NCBI GenBank assembly: GCA_022747635.1 | Contig: JAKTNV010000009.1 | Span: 1,716,999-1,780,998, forward strand | From: Hetaerina americana | Lineage: Eukaryota > Arthropoda > Insecta > Odonata > Calopterygidae | DNA: 64,000 nt | Reading direction: 5' to 3' | Shown: positions 44,726 through 55,275 of the stretch, piece after piece | How positions within the stretch are numbered: position 1 is the first letter of the stretch | Layout of the letters: every line of letters begins with the position of its first letter | Program-made: the position numbers and the translations under genes | The notes under the pieces: model-generated | Seen by the model: the letters and a program-made list of their open reading frames with translations, nothing else | What the model was told of the DNA's origin: nothing | Databases searched by the model: none

Positions 44726-45755
44726 CTCCTAAATTGTGGTAATTTAATGGACATATAGGGATTTTCCCAAAGTTAAGTGAAGTGACTTTTTGCCACCAAT
44801 GCAGATGGCTGAAGTGGGGTGATCAGTGGTGGGAAAGGTATTTGAAGATCTTGGGAAAGCAACGCGACCCACGTCAGTTAACTGGTGGCATTTAAATTCT
44901 GCGAAGGACTGCTAGACTGAGCCCCTGTTTGACGGTCACCTCACAAACTCAAGATGCCACTTTCCATGGAGCAATGATATGGGATAAAATTTTGGGTTAA
45001 ACTCGGGATATCGGGTTAGGAGAAAATGACCATGGTTAAGGATGCTTATGGAGATGGAGAAATGCCCCAAGTGATGGTTTTCTGCTTCCGCTCTTTCTGT
45101 TCTGGGAGGGTAGAGAGGAGGTTGACGACGAGGAATGTCCATCAACAACACAGTGTGCAATGACGAAATTACCGGAAATAGGGTGATTTGTGGTGAGTAA
45201 ATGATGTGTTCAATTATTCCCTCCCAATAAGTTTAGTTTTTAGGAATAAACAAATGATCGATAGGCATTAGAACAGGTGAATTCGGCGTTGATTAAGGAA
45301 CATGACATTTTGATGAATTCGGAGACTTTTTCGGTGTGGTTTACTTTGCTAAAAGACATGGCGTATTTGAATGTAAATTGCGATGAACAAACTGGGCACT
45401 GATGAAAGAAGACACTTCAATTTAATTCAGAAAGATTTACATGTAAGTAGGAGAATTGAGAGAGGATCTCCAAAGCCAATGAAAAGAGGATTTAATGATG
45501 AACTTGGAATGGTAGGATTGTGACTTGGTGTATGAGGAAAGAGGAGGATGGCGTGGATTGGAGGCTTCAACCCACGTCGGAGTGGGAAGGGTGAGTGTTG
45601 ACGAGAGAAGACCGCGGGAAGAAGGGGTGCCGTGAGAGTTGGGGGAATAATAATGGCGGGGGAAGGGAAAAATCCATGGAAATAAATGTTATGGGGAATT
45701 CTATGAACGAATAAAAGATGGACGGAGCAATAGCTCGGTTTCAGGCATATCATCG
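44726..45755. other. No recognisable feature
   Basis: Unassigned DNA. ORF 45427-45798 (minus, 123 codons) has proline-rich low-complexity content without a recognised motif. Confidence 0.35.
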
Positions 45756-45757
45756 GT

Positions 45758-45972
45758 GGAAATCCTTCATGATGAAAGGTAACGCGTTGTATTTCCAAAA
45801 TGAATATTTGACTGCGACCAAGGTTTCGTTAGAGCGTGACATCTCCAGGTGGCATTTGAACGGCGTAACATCTTCATGTAACACGTGAATATGCAACGCA
45901 GTAACGAAACCTCGGTCGTAATAAAAATATTTTTTGTGGAAATACAGTCTTCTTTCATCATGAAGGATTTCC
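45758..45972. mobile_element. Foldback/MITE-like element, family F (copy 2)
   Basis: The ends GGAAATCCTTCATGATGAAAG (45758-45778, 21 bases, first 20 shown by pattern) and its exact reverse complement (45952-45972) bound the element. Inner arms 45788-45831 and about 45900-45945 are also inverted copies, with about 80% identity. The arms share TTTTTATTACGACC-type sequence with the copy at 14567-14733. On the right arm GTAAC is followed by GAAACC (45901-45911), and on the left arm the minus strand has a matching AACGAAACC. No coding capacity. Confidence 0.75.
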
Positions 45973-45974
45973 AA

Positions 45975-48330
45975 ATTAACACCTGAAAATATGTAATTTA
46001 TTTAATTGCAGCACTAATTTTTTTTCAATAAAGTTTTAAATAATGCACATAAAAATTAAGTAGACTAAAAACCCTCAGAATAATTCTTTAATTGTCAGTA
46101 ACTGAGTCCCAAGGGCGTCTCCACTTCATCTCAAGAATATCTCTCCTGGCAGTTAGCGGGTTTAACAGGATGGACTTTTCGTCTGAACTATTCTCCTCTG
46201 ACGATCCCTCGAATGAAGTCAAAATGAAGTTTCCTCATTTCATGTGAAACGCAAGGTCATCACCTAGCTCCAGTCTCGAAGCTAGACTGTCTTTGAGTCT
46301 GTCGTGTTCGACTTCTTATGCGGCACGATGTCGTCATCGAACAACGAATTACTGGAGTATTCCGAAATGCGCACGCTGTTCTCTCCGATGAAGGAAGAGG
46401 CCGAGGTGCTCCGAGTATTCCTTGCCATGTATTGGCCCAGTTGGAGGGCATGTGGATGACATGCTGTGCAATTACCCCTTCCTTTCCTTGGCATGAATTT
46501 TGAGCCGGACGCAGGGCTTTTACCCCGACGCAAATAGAGGCACGCGTTAACCTAACGAGAGTCCACGGTGCTGTGCGACGATGCGGACCACTAGGCGTGG
46601 CACCATCGAGGATGAGGACTTGCTCACCAGCTGGTGCTCACGATGACGAGCGAATAACCCCGTCACGCGACACGAGGAGGAGAGGGAGTCCGCCGATTTG
46701 CCATTCATTTGTTTGGCCTTGAAGAGGACTATGTGCATGCAAACTCCACGATTGATTCTCCACATTTGTTCCACTCCGCCATCGATGCGCACTGCAAACG
46801 GTTAATCGAGGCTCGTGGTCTCGGCGGAGCGGAGTTCAAACGAACGGTTCCACGCGCGGGAGTCGAACTGGGTGGAGACATTTAGCGCCATTGGGATTCG
46901 CGATGGTCTTCACTCAAGCAGCACTTCGTTTGGCCGGGTGCCCTTGGACGAGCGAACGTGTTTGCTGATTTTCACGGGACGCGAACGACCCATAAATTAT
47001 TCCTCGGCTGATTAAGGGGGTGTATCAATTAGTGCGAAGCACTGTTCCACAAATATAAACGGGATTCAGTGAAAAATTACTCCCTGCCAAGCCTAAGATC
47101 AATATAGAAAACCCAAGTAGGAATGAGAAATTATCTTCGACTCCTTTGGCAAGCTATTGGCAAAACCATTCCATGCCGGTCGCCATTAAGGAATAATTTT
47201 ATATCGAGGACGTCCATGGATAGATTCATCATTCAAGGATTCCAATATGGGTCTCCGACGGCTTTGACCCACTTCCTTTATGAAGTTCGGAGAATTATTA
47301 AATTTATACACTATTTCGTAAATCAAATACCTCTTAGAAGCTGGAAAAGGATTTAAAATGTGTAATAATTGTATACCATTCGGACAATATCTAAACATGT
47401 AGAATTATGGCTTGTATTTTAACTCTGTTTCCTATTCAGCCCTATATTTACTGCGGATAGATAAACATTGACTATGCGAAGAGAGTGCAATACTTTTCTG
47501 TAATTAGATTGCTGCTCAAAAACACCCAGAACGTTTGAGATAGAATTCACCAGTGCCTTCCTACCTATTAAAGAAAATGATGAAAAAAGCGGCTTTGTTT
47601 GTCGAAAACAGCAATGGGGGTTCGATTGAGGAGAGCAGGCCTGCCATAGAAAATCAGGTAGTCAGAAGAGCTCGATGGCTCAGTGAAACTGGTAGTGTGT
47701 TTCAGGTTTGCTAATACACTAGGAATACCCGGAGATCCAGAATGCCTTAACCACCGGATGAGAACAGAGCAGCAAAATAAGAGAGATGGTGTAATTTAAG
47801 TAAACACTCCAAGGAACCGCATTCAACAATTGCATAATTCGCATCCAAAGCAAAAATAAGTCAAAATTAATGCACTTAGAAGTACATATTTTTCCCCGGC
47901 CAATGTTTGAAATCTGTTTTCCACTTCTGCGTCTTAAAAACTTTCCCCGCCATTCAACCTTACTGAAATGTGTCTGGAAAAGAGCATAACTATGAGTGCA
48001 TAGAACGAAATGTCCAAAAGTAAAATAATCCCGAGTTGCTATCATCTGTCGCACTTGTTGGAAGGATCGGGAGATCTTTTTCCTTCGAGTCCGTAAAAAT
48101 GAAAAACCTGCCCTCAGACATCGACAGTGTTTGAGACATGTGACCCATTCAAAATTAATCTTCCATGATTACTGAACATTGTTTCCTCTCAAGTGCCTCT
48201 GTTTCCTCGCAGTGCAATAGCAATGGATTTAGCTAAGGTTATTTTTCTCAAATCAAACCCATTACATTTTATTATGCCATGTCATGTTGTTATGTCGAGC
48301 TATGCTAAGTTGTACTATGCCATCATTTAT
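45975..48330. other. No assignable gene
   Basis: Short ORFs on both strands (for example 46282-46533 minus, 46815-47015 plus, 47719-48054 minus) show no family motif. The interval 46260-46990 is GC-richer than its surroundings. Confidence 0.35.
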
Positions 48331-48336
48331 TGAAAT

Positions 48337-48766
48337 GAAATGAAATTATTGACTTCGCAATTCCACACACATTATTTAAAAAACACGACCAAGGTTTTTA
48401 AGGTTGGACAACGCCATCATCAGGAGTTACTCATTGAAGAAAACTTGGTATATATGATCCTTTTGACGGAGGGAGAGGGGTTAGTCGGAGAGGGAGGGAA
48501 GGTGGAGGGGTCAAAAGGTTAAAACGTAGCTGGGAGGAAGAGAGAGAATTACATCTTTCGGTGTCGATCGTTGACTTGGAAGAGTGGTATGTCTAGGAGT
48601 GAAGAGTGGGAGGGATACAAAATTTCGTTGGCAAGATCACCTTTGCAACGGACGTTTTTCAAAATTTCCAACTATGAGCACCACCTGATGATGACGTTGA
48701 ACGTCGAAACCTGGGTGGTGTTTCTTAAATAAAGTGTATGGAATTACAAAGTCAATTATTTCATTT
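48337..48766 (+). mobile_element. Ribozyme-bearing short element (retrozyme/PLE-like), inverted ends
   Basis: The ends are inverted repeats of 28 bases with about 24 matches: AAATGAAATTATTGAC at 48337 and its counterpart GTCAATTATTTCATTT ending at 48766. A well-preserved hammerhead core lies near the right end. A degenerate one lies inverted near the left end (minus strand CTGATGA at 48423-48417, followed by a broken stem and AACC in place of GAAACC). The interior of about 240 bases is purine-rich and non-coding. The left end also matches the insertion at 32858. Confidence 0.72.
48679..48720 (+). ncRNA. Hammerhead ribozyme-like motif (copy 2)
   Basis: CACCAC (48679-48684) precedes CTGATGA (48685-48691), then one unpaired T, stem II GACGT/ACGTC (48693-48697 with 48701-48705) around loop TGA, then GAAA (48706-48709). 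GTGGTG (48715-48720) pairs perfectly with CACCAC as stem I. The pair C-G in the middle of stem II is A-U in the 33.0-kb copy, a compensatory change. Stem III would be 2-3 bp with a tiny loop, and the cleavage-site base looks suboptimal, so self-cleavage is not assured. Confidence 0.74.
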
Positions 48767-48837
48767 TATTTAAATATGTAATGGGAATTCCACGAAGTCA
48801 CGCCGGAGACAAGAAATGTTATTATATGTTCATTATT

Positions 48838-49135
48838 GGTCGTTCAATCCAAAAATGGATTCACTGGAGTCCTCCATCCTACCCTTCCTCTTGGGACTTT
48901 TGCCCCTAGTTTTCCCTCTATTAAGATCTTCACAAATACCATTGTCCCTCAGGGTGTGGCCAATCCATCTGAATCTCCTTTTCTCTATGGTGATCCCTAA
49001 GGTCCGTTCTTCGTTTATTCTTTTGTTTGCATGATTCTTCATTTCTTATTTTATCAGTCCATTTGATCCTAAGCATCCTCCTCCAGCAATAGGTTTCGGA
49101 GGCTCCTAGTCTTTTCAGGTCTACTTTCCGATGGT
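48838..49135 (-). pseudogene. RTE-like LINE C-terminal fragment, minus strand
   Basis: The minus strand encodes a WRRMLRIKWTDKIRNEE-like block (about 49060-49110) and then NEERTLGITIEKRRFRWIGH followed by TLRDNGICEDLNRGK (48833-49042). This is a different LINE family from the main RTE, judged by the RIKWTDK and RWIGHTLR signatures common in other insect RTE-type elements. The fragment lacks the rest of the ORF. Confidence 0.62.
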
Positions 49136-49157
49136 CCTTGCAATATACATTTTATTA

Positions 49158-52100
49158 TTAGGTAATCTAACGGATAAGGTAGGTTTTTCAATGGAAACAG
49201 CTCCTAAATAAATATTTTATGACTCCTCCCAATACACAGCATCCTACTCTACATCAGGTCCCTCTTCATCTCTGAGTACTTTCTTCCTCCCTTCAGCCCG
49301 TCCAACATCCCTATCCTGTTTCTTCCCTTTCCTCGATTGACCAACATTCTCCCCTCTATCACAGTCTTCAAAATCCCACTGCCGGGCAGTAACGCCTACA
49401 TCCACTTTTCCTGCCTACATAGGATTTATCCCAACATGCCCCTGTCCTTACCAAACATACCAAGTACTTCCTCATTTGTTTTCTTCTCTGTCCTTTTACC
49501 TTTTCCATTCTTCTCCACACCCACATTTCAAAAGCCTCAAGTGTACGCCTATCCTCCTGCTTCAATGACCACGTTTCCGCACCGTACTTAGCTAAGCTCC
49601 ATATCGAAGTTTTTACTAGTCTTTTCTTAACATCCTTACTCAACGTCCCTCTCACCAACTCCTTCCTCTTTGTGAAAGCCTCTTCGCCTAGCGCAATTCT
49701 GCTCCTTACGTCCCTACCACTTTGACCGTGTTGCTCCAAAACACTTCCAAGAACGTCAACTGTTCTACCTGCTCCAGTTTTTGCCCTCCTATTTTAATGT
49801 TTAGCTTAGCCTTTTTCTTTCTAGAAAATCGCATAACCTTTGTTTTATTAATATTGATTCTCAACCCATACCAGCAACACTGAATTTCCAATTCGCTCAG
49901 CAATGCCTGCAACCCCTTCGCTGAATGACAAACTTAAGCTTGGTCATTTGCAAACCTAACTGATTTTATTAATTCCCCGCCCACTTTTATTCCTACCTCC
50001 AGTTCTTCCCATGCCTCTTTAATCATTTCCTCTACATAGAGGTTAAAAAGTAACGGTGATAATGGGCAACCCTGCCTCCCACCTCTTCTTAATACTGCCT
50101 ATCCGGACTCCCCGTTGCACATCCGCACCTGAGCAGTATGAGAAATGTACAGGTTGCGGATTAGACTCCTTTCCCTTCAATCCTTACCTATTTTCTGCAA
50201 TATACTCAGTAGTTTTTCCCAATTCACTCCATCAGACGCTTTTTTGAAATCTACGAAACAGGCAAATACCTCCTGGTCGTGTTCTCTATTGCTATGGATT
50301 AATAATCTCATTACTGCAATGGCATCACGCGTACCTCTCCCCTTCCTAAACCCAAACTGATCTTTCCCTAAGTAATCATTTGCCCTACTCTCTATCCTTT
50401 TCTTTATTATCTTGAGAACAACTACAGCTGCGTGGGATATCAGACTTATTGTCCTGTAGTCCTCCCAAGATGCAGCCTTTACCTGTTTCGGAATAGGAAC
50501 TAAAACGAATCTCACAAAGTCTTCCGGCCAGATTCCTTCCTCATAGATAATACGATTCAGCCCATATAGCCTATTCTTCCAACATTTTCCTAGACATTTC
50601 AATAGTTCCGCGGTAATGTTATCCACCCTTCTACGTCATATTCTTTTTCAATGTCTAACCTTATTTGCGATGTTCTTTACTATGCAGTTCTTCTATTTAT
50701 TCCTTACATCTCTCTTGGATCTTTCCTGTGCCAACTATTACCTTACCGGCCTTATCTCTAACTGCTAGCATTGATCTCCCTTACTTAATTCCCGATAAAG
50801 GTTTAACTTTGCTGTACAGGGCATCAAATTTATCCTTCCTCTGCAAACTTTCCATATCCTCGCACTACGTCTTCGCCCATGCTTCTCTTGCCCTATTTGA
50901 TCCCACCTCAATCTATTGTTTAATTCTTTGTACTTCATTTTGCCTAATTCTGTATTTACATTCTTCCATTTTCTCCGCTCATCCATCTTTGTAATCATCT
51001 CATCCGTGATCCATGGTTTCCTATTCCTTTTAATGTTAACGGTTTCCAAAAGTGTCTTTTGCGGCTTTAGACAAGCCTTTCTTGATACTTTCCCATTTTT
51101 CTTCGATAGTGATTAGCTCTTTACCATCCTCCATGGTTTCCTCTACCGCCTGTTTGTATTCCTTCCTTTTCAATCCATTCAATACTTCCACATTCCATTT
51201 TCTAACTCGCCGCACTTGCCTTATCTTTTTGAAACGGACGCTTCATTTCATTACAACTAAATTGTGGTCTGAGTCCGCATCCGCTCCCGGGAAGCTGTGG
51301 GAATTTATCACACTGTTCCTAAACCTGTGTCTAACCAAGACATAATCTAGATGATACCTTCCTGAGTCACCTCGCGTTTTCCATGTATGCCTGCGTCTTT
51401 TGTGGTGTCTAATCCAGGTGTTGGTGATGACTAGCCCCTGTCTCCTGCAGAACTCAACTGCTTACTCCCCGCGGCCATTCCTCGTGCCTAAACCGTAGTC
51501 CCCTACTTCATCACCACATCTTCCTTCGCCTTCCGTCGCATTCCAATCCCCCATCACTATCAAAGGTTTCCCTGCAGGAACACACGCGATTATGTCCTCT
51601 AACTTATCGTATATCCTATCGACCTCTTCTTCCTTATGGTTGCTTGGTGGCATATATATCTGAATAATAACCAAGTTCGTCGGTTCTGCTTTTATCTCTA
51701 CTACTAATAATCTATCCGCTAACTGCTCTATGTTGACTACGCTTCTCCCTACCTCTTCATTTAATACTATGGTAACCCCTCGTTGGCCCTCGTCCCCGCC
51801 GCTGTATATTATTCTATAATTACCACTCCAGTAATCCCCGCTATCCCTCCATCTCACTTCGCATGGTCCTAAAATATCTATATTTCCCTTTTCCATCTCT
51901 CGCTTAACATTCTCCAATTTCCCTGTCCTCATCACTGTCCCAACATTCCACGTCCCTATTCTAACTAATTTGGTCTTCTTCTCCTGCGTCTTCTGTCCTG
52001 CTGCTGCTGGTTTTCCCTTGCAAGGGTTTCGTGGGATGACGACCTCGGAAGCCTGGCCTCCCCCGCTGCCGGGCACGACACACGGCTGATTGGGCCGAGC

Positions 52101-52433
52101 CCCGTAGTTGCCAGGATTTAAAATCTCTGTATTGTCCATCATGTTAATCTTTGGAATGATAATTGAGGTGGTTTCCCGTTGCCTTCCTCAATAGTGTTTT
52201 TAACGTGACACCATCACTTACTGTCCGCCTCAATGGGATCGGACGCCATTGCAGCCGCCGCACTGAGGAACAGACGCTGCGGTGAGTACCTTTCGTCTGG
52301 TTTCTAACCTTCGACCTATCTGGCATGGCTGACCCTACCAGGAGAAATTTTTATTACTCCCGCCCGCACAGCACTAGGGGTCATCGGAACGCACAAGCTC
52401 TTCCACCACGGCAAGGTTGTAGTCCGGGGAGGG
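49158..52433 (-). mobile_element. Near full-length RTE-type LINE, copy 6
   Basis: Minus-strand copy from CCCTCCCCGGAC (52433) to GTTAGATTACCTAATAATAA (about 49165). The ORF start MMDNTEILNPGN is at 52142, and the first 226 codons are open: IGTWNVGTVMRTGKLENVK, LGPCEVRWRDS, QIYMPPSN and GDWNATEGEG, all from the AP-type endonuclease. A stop at 51462 ends it in the NGRGE block. Further on: FVDFKKASDGVN in the RT (50177-50626), with Asp-to-Ser-Asp context altered, and FANDQA in place of FADDQA near 49940, so the catalytic aspartate pair is damaged. A deletion near 50627 removes about 110 bases. The C-terminal GAETWSLKQEDRR block is at about 49570. Confidence 0.87.
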
Positions 52434-52435
52434 AT

Positions 52436-52470
52436 ATGCATATATATATATATATATATACATACATATA
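52436..52470. repeat. (TA)n tract at the 5' end of RTE copy 6
   Basis: TATGCATATATATA-type sequence directly outside the element's 5' end. Confidence 0.85.
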
Positions 52471-52484
52471 ATAAAAATTTCTCA

Positions 52485-52695
52485 CCCATGCCACATAGAG
52501 GGGGGGAGGATTTCAGTTTTCGGAAGAGAAAATAGTAGTCTCCTGGTGCCAGGTGGGGACTGTAATGGGTATGGGGAATCGTCGTTATTCCGTTGCAAAA
52601 GGACATCGCAAACAGACGACTCTGCTATTCTTGTTCGTCCGTCCTAAAACCTTCGGGAGGACCAGTTTAGAGGAGAACTTTCGCATCGCTAAATT
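52485..52695 (-). pseudogene. Short mariner C-terminal fragment, minus strand
   Basis: One minus-strand frame reads HTHYSPHLAPGDYYFLFRKLK (about 52530-52595), the mariner third catalytic region with an inserted base, and shares flanking sequence (GGTCCTCCCGAAGGTTTTAG on the minus strand near 52650) with the fragment at 26.5 kb. It is joined on its right end to unrelated DNA. Confidence 0.6.
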
Positions 52696-52699
52696 TTCA

Positions 52700-54814
52700 G
52701 TAAAATATACTGCACTGTAATCTTATGCCAACGCAATCGATGATCATGCATGCACTTAACCGTTAGTCTGAATTCAGACGTTGACGCACAATTAGCATGT
52801 TGTCGTCGGTGCTTTACGGCCGTTCAGCGCGAGGCTCGTCCTCCACACTCTCTCGGCCAACTGCGAAGAGCTTGTGCCTATTAAAAATTCCAGTTGGTTA
52901 CATTTTTTCATTATTGAACACTTGGTGAATTATATCCCACGTCTCCGTACCCGACTTTCCAACCATAATGTGATGTCGTACCGCTGTTAAATCGTACACT
53001 GCATTTTGCGCTCGCACCAAGTCATTCAATAGGGGTCCACTATTATAGTCATCATATGATCTTGGCTGAACGAGCGCTCGCAGGCGATTGGCGCATGGCG
53101 CGCGTTGAAGGTTAGTCCCCCTAAATCGAGCCTGCGCTCTTCGACATACAGTTTTCAGGAATAAATTGTGCTCGATAATACCCTTTACACTTTATTCAGC
53201 AACGGATAATTGAAGGAAAAGTTGAAGAATAAACAGGATGGGGCGGAATATGAACACACAAGGAAAAGAATAATAGGACCAGGGAAAGAGAGAGGATAGA
53301 GAACATTGGGGTGAGAGTGCAGTTGAGAGGTCTCGTAATGTACGAGATCCAAGAGGGACGTCAGCAAACCCGACGATTGTAACATCGAGTACAAATTTGG
53401 GCGTACGCCGCTGGTGAGCCGCAACTTTGGCGCTTCGGGACATGGGAGAAACCATATCGAGCCAACTTTGCACTAGGTGGCAAATGGCCCTTTCGGGGAA
53501 AATGAAGAGCATGAAGGAAAGCTTTTGGCTTGCGTGGTTTATCCTTAGTGAACTTTCCCAGCCGTACTGAGTGGCCGAGGCACAAAGGGGAGGTTTGCCT
53601 GTGTCTCACTCCAGCGCCGCATCTCGTTGACATGCCCTCGCTCGGAAATGCACTGCACCTCAAATCCGTCTCGGAGAGCCCTCACCACCCAGACACCTCG
53701 CCTGACCTCCACTTGGGGAAACCTGATTGCAGTTCCGGAATGTATTCTAATGTTTTCTTCACGATGAATATGCACCAACTTGACGCAGGAAGCACCACTA
53801 GTTTCCGTTATATGATATTTGTGACTTTTTTCTTGGTCTCATTGTCCCAAGTCCCCCTTTAAAAAGGTTGGCTTTAATTGTACCCGCCTACCGTATATAT
53901 TTTTTTAAATTCGCTCAACTAACATTACGCGTTCGATTCTCAATTGCTCGACACGGCGCCAGGAGGAACTGAATTCGATTTACTATCAACATCGGATGGT
54001 GTCTTCAAAGCTTTCGCCAATTTTCAAAGTCGCGCCTCGGGATAAAGCCAGTGATGAAATCTCATCGATATTAACGACTTCGTGAGGGCAAACTTATCGT
54101 CCTGTCCTTTTTTCAAAGGCAAATTTAGAGTTAAAATATGAACTCCTCCGGTGTGAGCCGACGCTGACAACGGTCTAAATTGGCACCCCGGAAGGCTCCG
54201 GCGGCCGCCCGCCCGGATAAATCAAGTTGCACTTCATTTGCTAATTTTTGAGCATCCTCCCGGGAGGTCATTAATTAATCAAGAGCACCGTTTGGGGGCG
54301 GAGGCGAAGTCCATCTGGTTTAAGTGCTCCAATTCCGCAGGGCAGTGTCTGCGGAAATTTGAATTGCTAATTTACTGCAAATGCATTCGTCTTCCAATCC
54401 ATAATTGGCATTGAATATACAAAATGTATTCCAAGCAAAATCTCGTTATACTGTACCGGTATGCTAATGCGCTCCTTTAAAACCTGCCAAGAATGAATTT
54501 TTTTATTATCTCGCGGAAATTCAATTCAATTTTCATTTCTATTTTTTCAGAGTTTCGCGAAGAAAAATGTCTGAAACTTTCCGAGGTCTGTCCCTTTCTT
54601 TTGACTCTTTTACCTCACCTACAGGGGTTAGAGAGTTTCGGTGCGCGAATATTTTTGCATCCCTTGAAGATTAAGTTGAAACTTCTCTACAAACAGTGAT
54701 TCTAACACTTTCCTTAAGAAACCTTTTGAAAGGAACTATTATTCCTTGCTAATTTTGCGTAACAAGCCATATTAACATTTGGTTCCCCTAAACTAATATA
54801 AATGAATATAAATG

Positions 54815-54815
<1 letters not shown>
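52700..54815. other. No assignable gene
   Basis: Several medium ORFs (minus 53361-53663; plus 53530-53862) overlap and resemble nothing known. A GC-rich block at about 54170-54370 contains GGTCATTAATTAATCAAG, a homeodomain-like AT core, but this is not proof of regulation. Confidence 0.35.
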
Positions 54816-54817
<2 letters not shown>

Positions 54818-54846
<29 letters not shown>

Positions 54847-54860
54847 CATACTCGTGTGTG

Positions 54861-54896
<36 letters not shown>
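54818..54896. repeat. (TA)n/(CA)n microsatellite
   Basis: TA runs separated by CATACTCGTGTG and ending in (CA)n; this is the tail of the minus-strand SINE that follows. Confidence 0.95.
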
Positions 54897-54898
<2 letters not shown>

Positions 54899-55105
54899 TT
54901 CAAACACGAAATCCCGCCAAACGGCGAATAAATACTCATATATATAGAAACAGATATAAGGAAAAGGGATAGGAAAACACATAAAGGACGAACACAATAG
55001 AGGTGGGGAAGGCGGAATCGAACGGATCACAAGAGTAAAAATTATTCCTTGACCGGGACTCGAACACCGGATCTTTCCACTTTCCGGGCGGATGCTCTTA
55101 ACCAA
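54897..55105 (-). mobile_element. tRNA-derived SINE, family A (copy 3)
   Basis: Minus-strand copy of family A: from the head GGTTAAGAGCATCCGCCCGG, through B-box GTGTTCGAGTCCCGG (about 55056-55070), body GTGATCCGTTCGATTCCGCC and the GAGTATTTATTCGCCG region. It meets copy 4 head-to-head. Confidence 0.88.
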
Positions 55106-55273
55106 GTGGTTAAGAGCATCGGCAAGTGGAAAGATCTCGTGTTCAAGTCCCGGTCAAGGAAATATTTTTACTCTTGTGATCCGTTCGATTCCGCCTTCCC
55201 CACCTCTATTGTGTTCGTCCTTTATGTGTGTCCCTATCCCTTTTCCTTATATCTGTTTCTATATATATTAGTA
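55106..55273 (+). mobile_element. tRNA-derived SINE, family A (copy 4), truncated by a mariner
   Basis: Plus-strand copy with the same head and body as copy 3. The junction forms an exact 14-base palindrome pair around 55105-55106 (GATGCTCTTAACCA and its complement). The head differs from copy 1 by loss of CCCG. Its 3' part is cut where the mariner element begins. Confidence 0.87.
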
Positions 55274-55275
55274 TA

